Of a stretch of 64,000 nucleotides of DNA, positions 62,226-64,000 are shown one piece after another. The position numbers and the translations under genes are program-made. The stretch lies in NCBI GenBank assembly GCA_041655275.1, contig JBBAFU010000002.1:1-64000 (forward strand), in the 5' to 3' direction. The stretch is from JAJYRX01 sp041655275 (GTDB lineage: Bacteria > Pseudomonadota > Gammaproteobacteria > Burkholderiales > Burkholderiaceae_B). Position 1 is the first letter of the stretch. Each line of letters starts with the position of its first letter. The notes below the pieces were generated by a model. That model was not told the origin of the DNA, did no database searches, and saw nothing but the letters and a program-made list of their open reading frames with translations.

Positions 62226-63245
62226 ATGCTGACGTTTACCGAAATCGCCGGAACCCCTTTCCAGGTTGGTCTGGCCCTGGGCCGGCAGACGGCGCAGGCA
62301 ATGCACGACCTGGGCGAAACGGCGCAGTGGCATGCCCTCATGCAATGGCGATCCAGCGAACAGTCCTGCGCCATGCAGGCCCTGGTGCAGGAGCGCCATC
62401 CCTATATCTGGGACGAGCTGCAAGGCCTGGCGCGCGGCCTTGAACTGCCGGCCGAAGACGTCTTTCTGTGGAATTGCCGGGGCGATCTGCTCGAGACCGG
62501 CCACGAAGGGGGCACCACCATCCTGCAGCCCGGGCCGGACGGCCCGCGCATCAGCCATAACGTGGATGGCCCCGCGGCCTTTGATGGCCATTGCGGTCTG
62601 GCCGAGCTACGCTACGAGCCGGGCCCGAGCTGCGCCGCCTTCATCGCGCCGGGTACGCTGCCGGGCAATGCCTTTGCCGTCACGGACAGCGGTCTCGTCA
62701 TGGTGGCCACCACGATCCATACACCCGTACAGGCACGCCAATCCGTTGCCGGCCTGCCGCGCCTGGTACTCACGCGCGCCCTGCTGTCCTGTAACGAAAT
62801 CGGGCAGGCCATTGCCCTGCTGCAGACCGGGCCACGGGCCGGCGGCGCCCATATCGGCCTCGCGCACCGGGGCGCAGCCACCCTGCTCAGTGTGGAATTC
62901 ACCCACGATCAGGTCTCGATACAGGCGCTGGACAATGCCTGCCTGCACGCCGACCATCTGGTGCACGAAGCGCTGCAGGCGCTGCCGCAACACATTTCAG
63001 ACAGCTCGCGCTACCGCCAGATCGAAGGCACGGCCCTGCTCACGCGCCCGGATGCCGATGACGCCCTGGCCATTCTTGCCAACCGCGACAATCCCGACTT
63101 TCCCCTGTATCGCAGCGCGGCCGAGGACAGCCTTACGCTGGCCACCGCCGATATCCGCGTGAGTACCGATGCCGTCACCTGGGATGTCCACCGGCGCCCG
63201 CACGACCCGCCCTGCTTTCGCATGCGCGATCATCGGCACTTGTAG
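62226..63245 (+). CDS. C45-like acyl-CoA:6-APA acyltransferase family protein lacking the Cys nucleophile
   Basis: This 339-residue protein follows the penicillin acyltransferase (AAT, C45) layout: FQVGLALGRQ near the start, LARGLELPAEDVFLWNCRGDLLE, then the autoprocessing site. In typical members this reads GCT, with Cys as nucleophile; here it reads EGGTT (94-98), so Gly96 replaces Cys. Downstream ISHNVDG and AVTDSGLVMVATTI are conserved. It may be inactive, non-processed or use another residue. Next to an aminotransferase, a role in amide metabolism is plausible. Confidence 0.75.
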   Translation: MLTFTEIAGTPFQVGLALGRQTAQAMHDLGETAQWHALMQWRSSEQSCAMQALVQERHPYIWDELQGLARGLELPAEDVFLWNCRGDLLETGHEGGTTILQPGPDGPRISHNVDGPAAFDGHCGLAELRYEPGPSCAAFIAPGTLPGNAFAVTDSGLVMVATTIHTPVQARQSVAGLPRLVLTRALLSCNEIGQAIALLQTGPRAGGAHIGLAHRGAATLLSVEFTHDQVSIQALDNACLHADHLVHEALQALPQHISDSSRYRQIEGTALLTRPDADDALAILANRDNPDFPLYRSAAEDSLTLATADIRVSTDAVTWDVHRRPHDPPCFRMRDHRHL

Positions 63246-63252
63246 AACGGGA

Positions 63253-64000
63253 CTAGCGCCCCGTCCAGCGGGGTGCGCGCTTCTCGATGAAAGCATCGAT
63301 GCCTTCGCAGGCGTCCCGGGCCATCATGTTGCCCGCCATCACATCGCTTGCGTAGGCATAGGCGTCCTGCAGGCCCAGACCAGCCTGACGCTGGTACATC
63401 GCCTTGCCCGTGCGTATGGCAACCGGGCTCTTGGCCATGATGGCCTGCACCAGCGCATCCAGCGCCGCGTCAAGCGCATCGTCAGGTACGGCCCGGTTTA
63501 CCAGGCCGTTGTCGGCCGCTTCCTGCGCGCTGATGAAGTGGCCGGTGATCAGCATCTCGAAAGCCTTCTTGATGGGCATGGCGCGCGTGAGGGCAACGGC
63601 CGGCGTCGAGCAGAACAGGCCGACGTTGATGCCCGAGACGGCAAAACGGGCGCTTTCCGCCGCCACGGCCAGATCGCAGCTGGCAACCAGCTGGCAGCCG
63701 GCAGCCGTGGCCATGCCGTGCACTCGCGCAATCACCGGCACGGGATGGTTCACAATCGCCTGCATGAGCCGCCCGCACTGGCTGAACAGATCCTGATAGT
63801 AGCCGCGCTCGGGCTGGGCGCGCATCTGCTTGAGGTCATGTCCGGCACAGAATGCCTTGCCTGCCCCGCGCAACACCACACAATGGATGTCCTCGTCCTT
63901 CGCGAGCCCGGCAAAGGCGTGCTCCAGGGCATCGAGCAGGTCTTCGGACAAGGCGTTGTATTGCCCCGGCCGGTTCAGGGTAAGGGTGGCAAGGCCGTTG
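63253..64000 (-). CDS. Enoyl-CoA hydratase/isomerase family protein, partial (5-prime end beyond window)
   Basis: The frame runs off the right edge: codons up to 64000 read LATLTLNRPGQYNALSEDLL, the standard crotonase N-terminus, so the TTG at 63951 is not the start. Oxyanion-hole motifs are KAFCAGHDLKQM and ATAAGCQLVASCDLAVA. The C-terminal MMARDACEGIDAFIEKRAPRWTGR is typical of acyl-CoA hydratases with FxEKRxPxW. The usual second catalytic Glu position reads as Cys-Ser-Thr-Pro after GLF (NVGLFCSTP), resembling the ECHDC3-like branch. Substrate unknown. Confidence 0.88.
   Translation of the reverse strand, partial: NGLATLTLNRPGQYNALSEDLLDALEHAFAGLAKDEDIHCVVLRGAGKAFCAGHDLKQMRAQPERGYYQDLFSQCGRLMQAIVNHPVPVIARVHGMATAAGCQLVASCDLAVAAESARFAVSGINVGLFCSTPAVALTRAMPIKKAFEMLITGHFISAQEAADNGLVNRAVPDDALDAALDALVQAIMAKSPVAIRTGKAMYQRQAGLGLQDAYAYASDVMAGNMMARDACEGIDAFIEKRAPRWTGR

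Overview
The window is about 64 kb of GC-rich, tightly packed chromosomal DNA. It most resembles a betaproteobacterium of the order Burkholderiales, probably family Alcaligenaceae (Bordetella/Castellaniella-like). The evidence is gene content and order: a Bug-type tripartite tricarboxylate receptor, an mltA/ubiH-like/dsbC block, a trpE-trpG-trpD-trpC operon next to rpe-gph, an ahcY gene behind an SAH riboswitch, and the run metK - two lpxL-type acyltransferases - DUF484 - xerC - dksA - hslV - hslU. No rRNA, tRNA, CRISPR array, intact insertion sequence or prophage was seen. The genus is not resolved.

Layout. (1) 0-6.7 kb is an accessory-looking catabolic locus: a remnant of an Rpn-type nuclease, an alpha/beta hydrolase, and a divergent, stop-start overlapping operon of an enolase paralogue, an aminoglycoside-phosphotransferase-fold kinase and a LacI-type repressor fused to a GNAT acetyltransferase. 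A perfect LacI-like palindrome lies between the two arms. A Fur-box-controlled orphan iron-chelate binding protein follows. (2) 6.7-11.4 kb carries pabB/pabC for folate, a Bug protein, an FMN reductase and a Cds1-like cysteine desulfhydrase. (3) 11.5-16.4 kb holds class Ia ribonucleotide reductase nrdA-nrdB under a cobalamin riboswitch, then crcB and a DUF805 protein. (4) 16.4-33.2 kb is mixed: a lone trpB, an FtsH paralogue, a nucleobase permease with an odd C-terminal domain, a PAS-GGDEF-EAL protein, a SAF-domain oxidoreductase, a DUF411 protein, aconitase, a PrpF-family isomerase, dsbC, a ubiH-like hydroxylase and mltA.

(5) 33.2-40.8 kb runs rpe-gph, then an attenuator with a 23-codon Trp-rich leader, then trpEGDC, ung and a MidA-type methyltransferase. 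(6) 40.8-48.6 kb has cca and slt, followed by one-carbon and methyl-cycle genes (5-formyl-THF cyclo-ligase, metF, ahcY, metK). (7) 48.8-52.4 kb has two lipid A acyltransferases, DUF484 and xerC; dapF, the usual neighbour of DUF484-xerC, is absent. (8) 52.4-57.3 kb is a zinc-homeostasis block: znuA/znuB/znuC plus a 49-residue membrane protein, diverging from zur across a perfect 18-bp Zur palindrome, then a His-rich COG0523 GTPase and a DksA that has lost three of its four zinc cysteines. (9) 57.3-64 kb has hslVU behind a textbook heat-shock promoter, a CusF-like protein, a cobalamin adenosyltransferase, an aminotransferase pair, a C45-family protein lacking its cysteine nucleophile, and an enoyl-CoA hydratase cut by the window edge.

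Themes. Several genes are controlled by cis-acting RNA: B12 for nrdAB, S-adenosylhomocysteine for ahcY and tryptophan for trpE, with an unexplained structured leader on metK. The B12 switch on nrdAB and the adenosyltransferase gene together predict a B12-dependent reductase (nrdJ) elsewhere in the genome. The best candidate for an undescribed system is the hydrolase // enolase-like - kinase - LacI::GNAT locus. Annotated starts often differ from the longest open frame; the reason for each choice is given in the entry.
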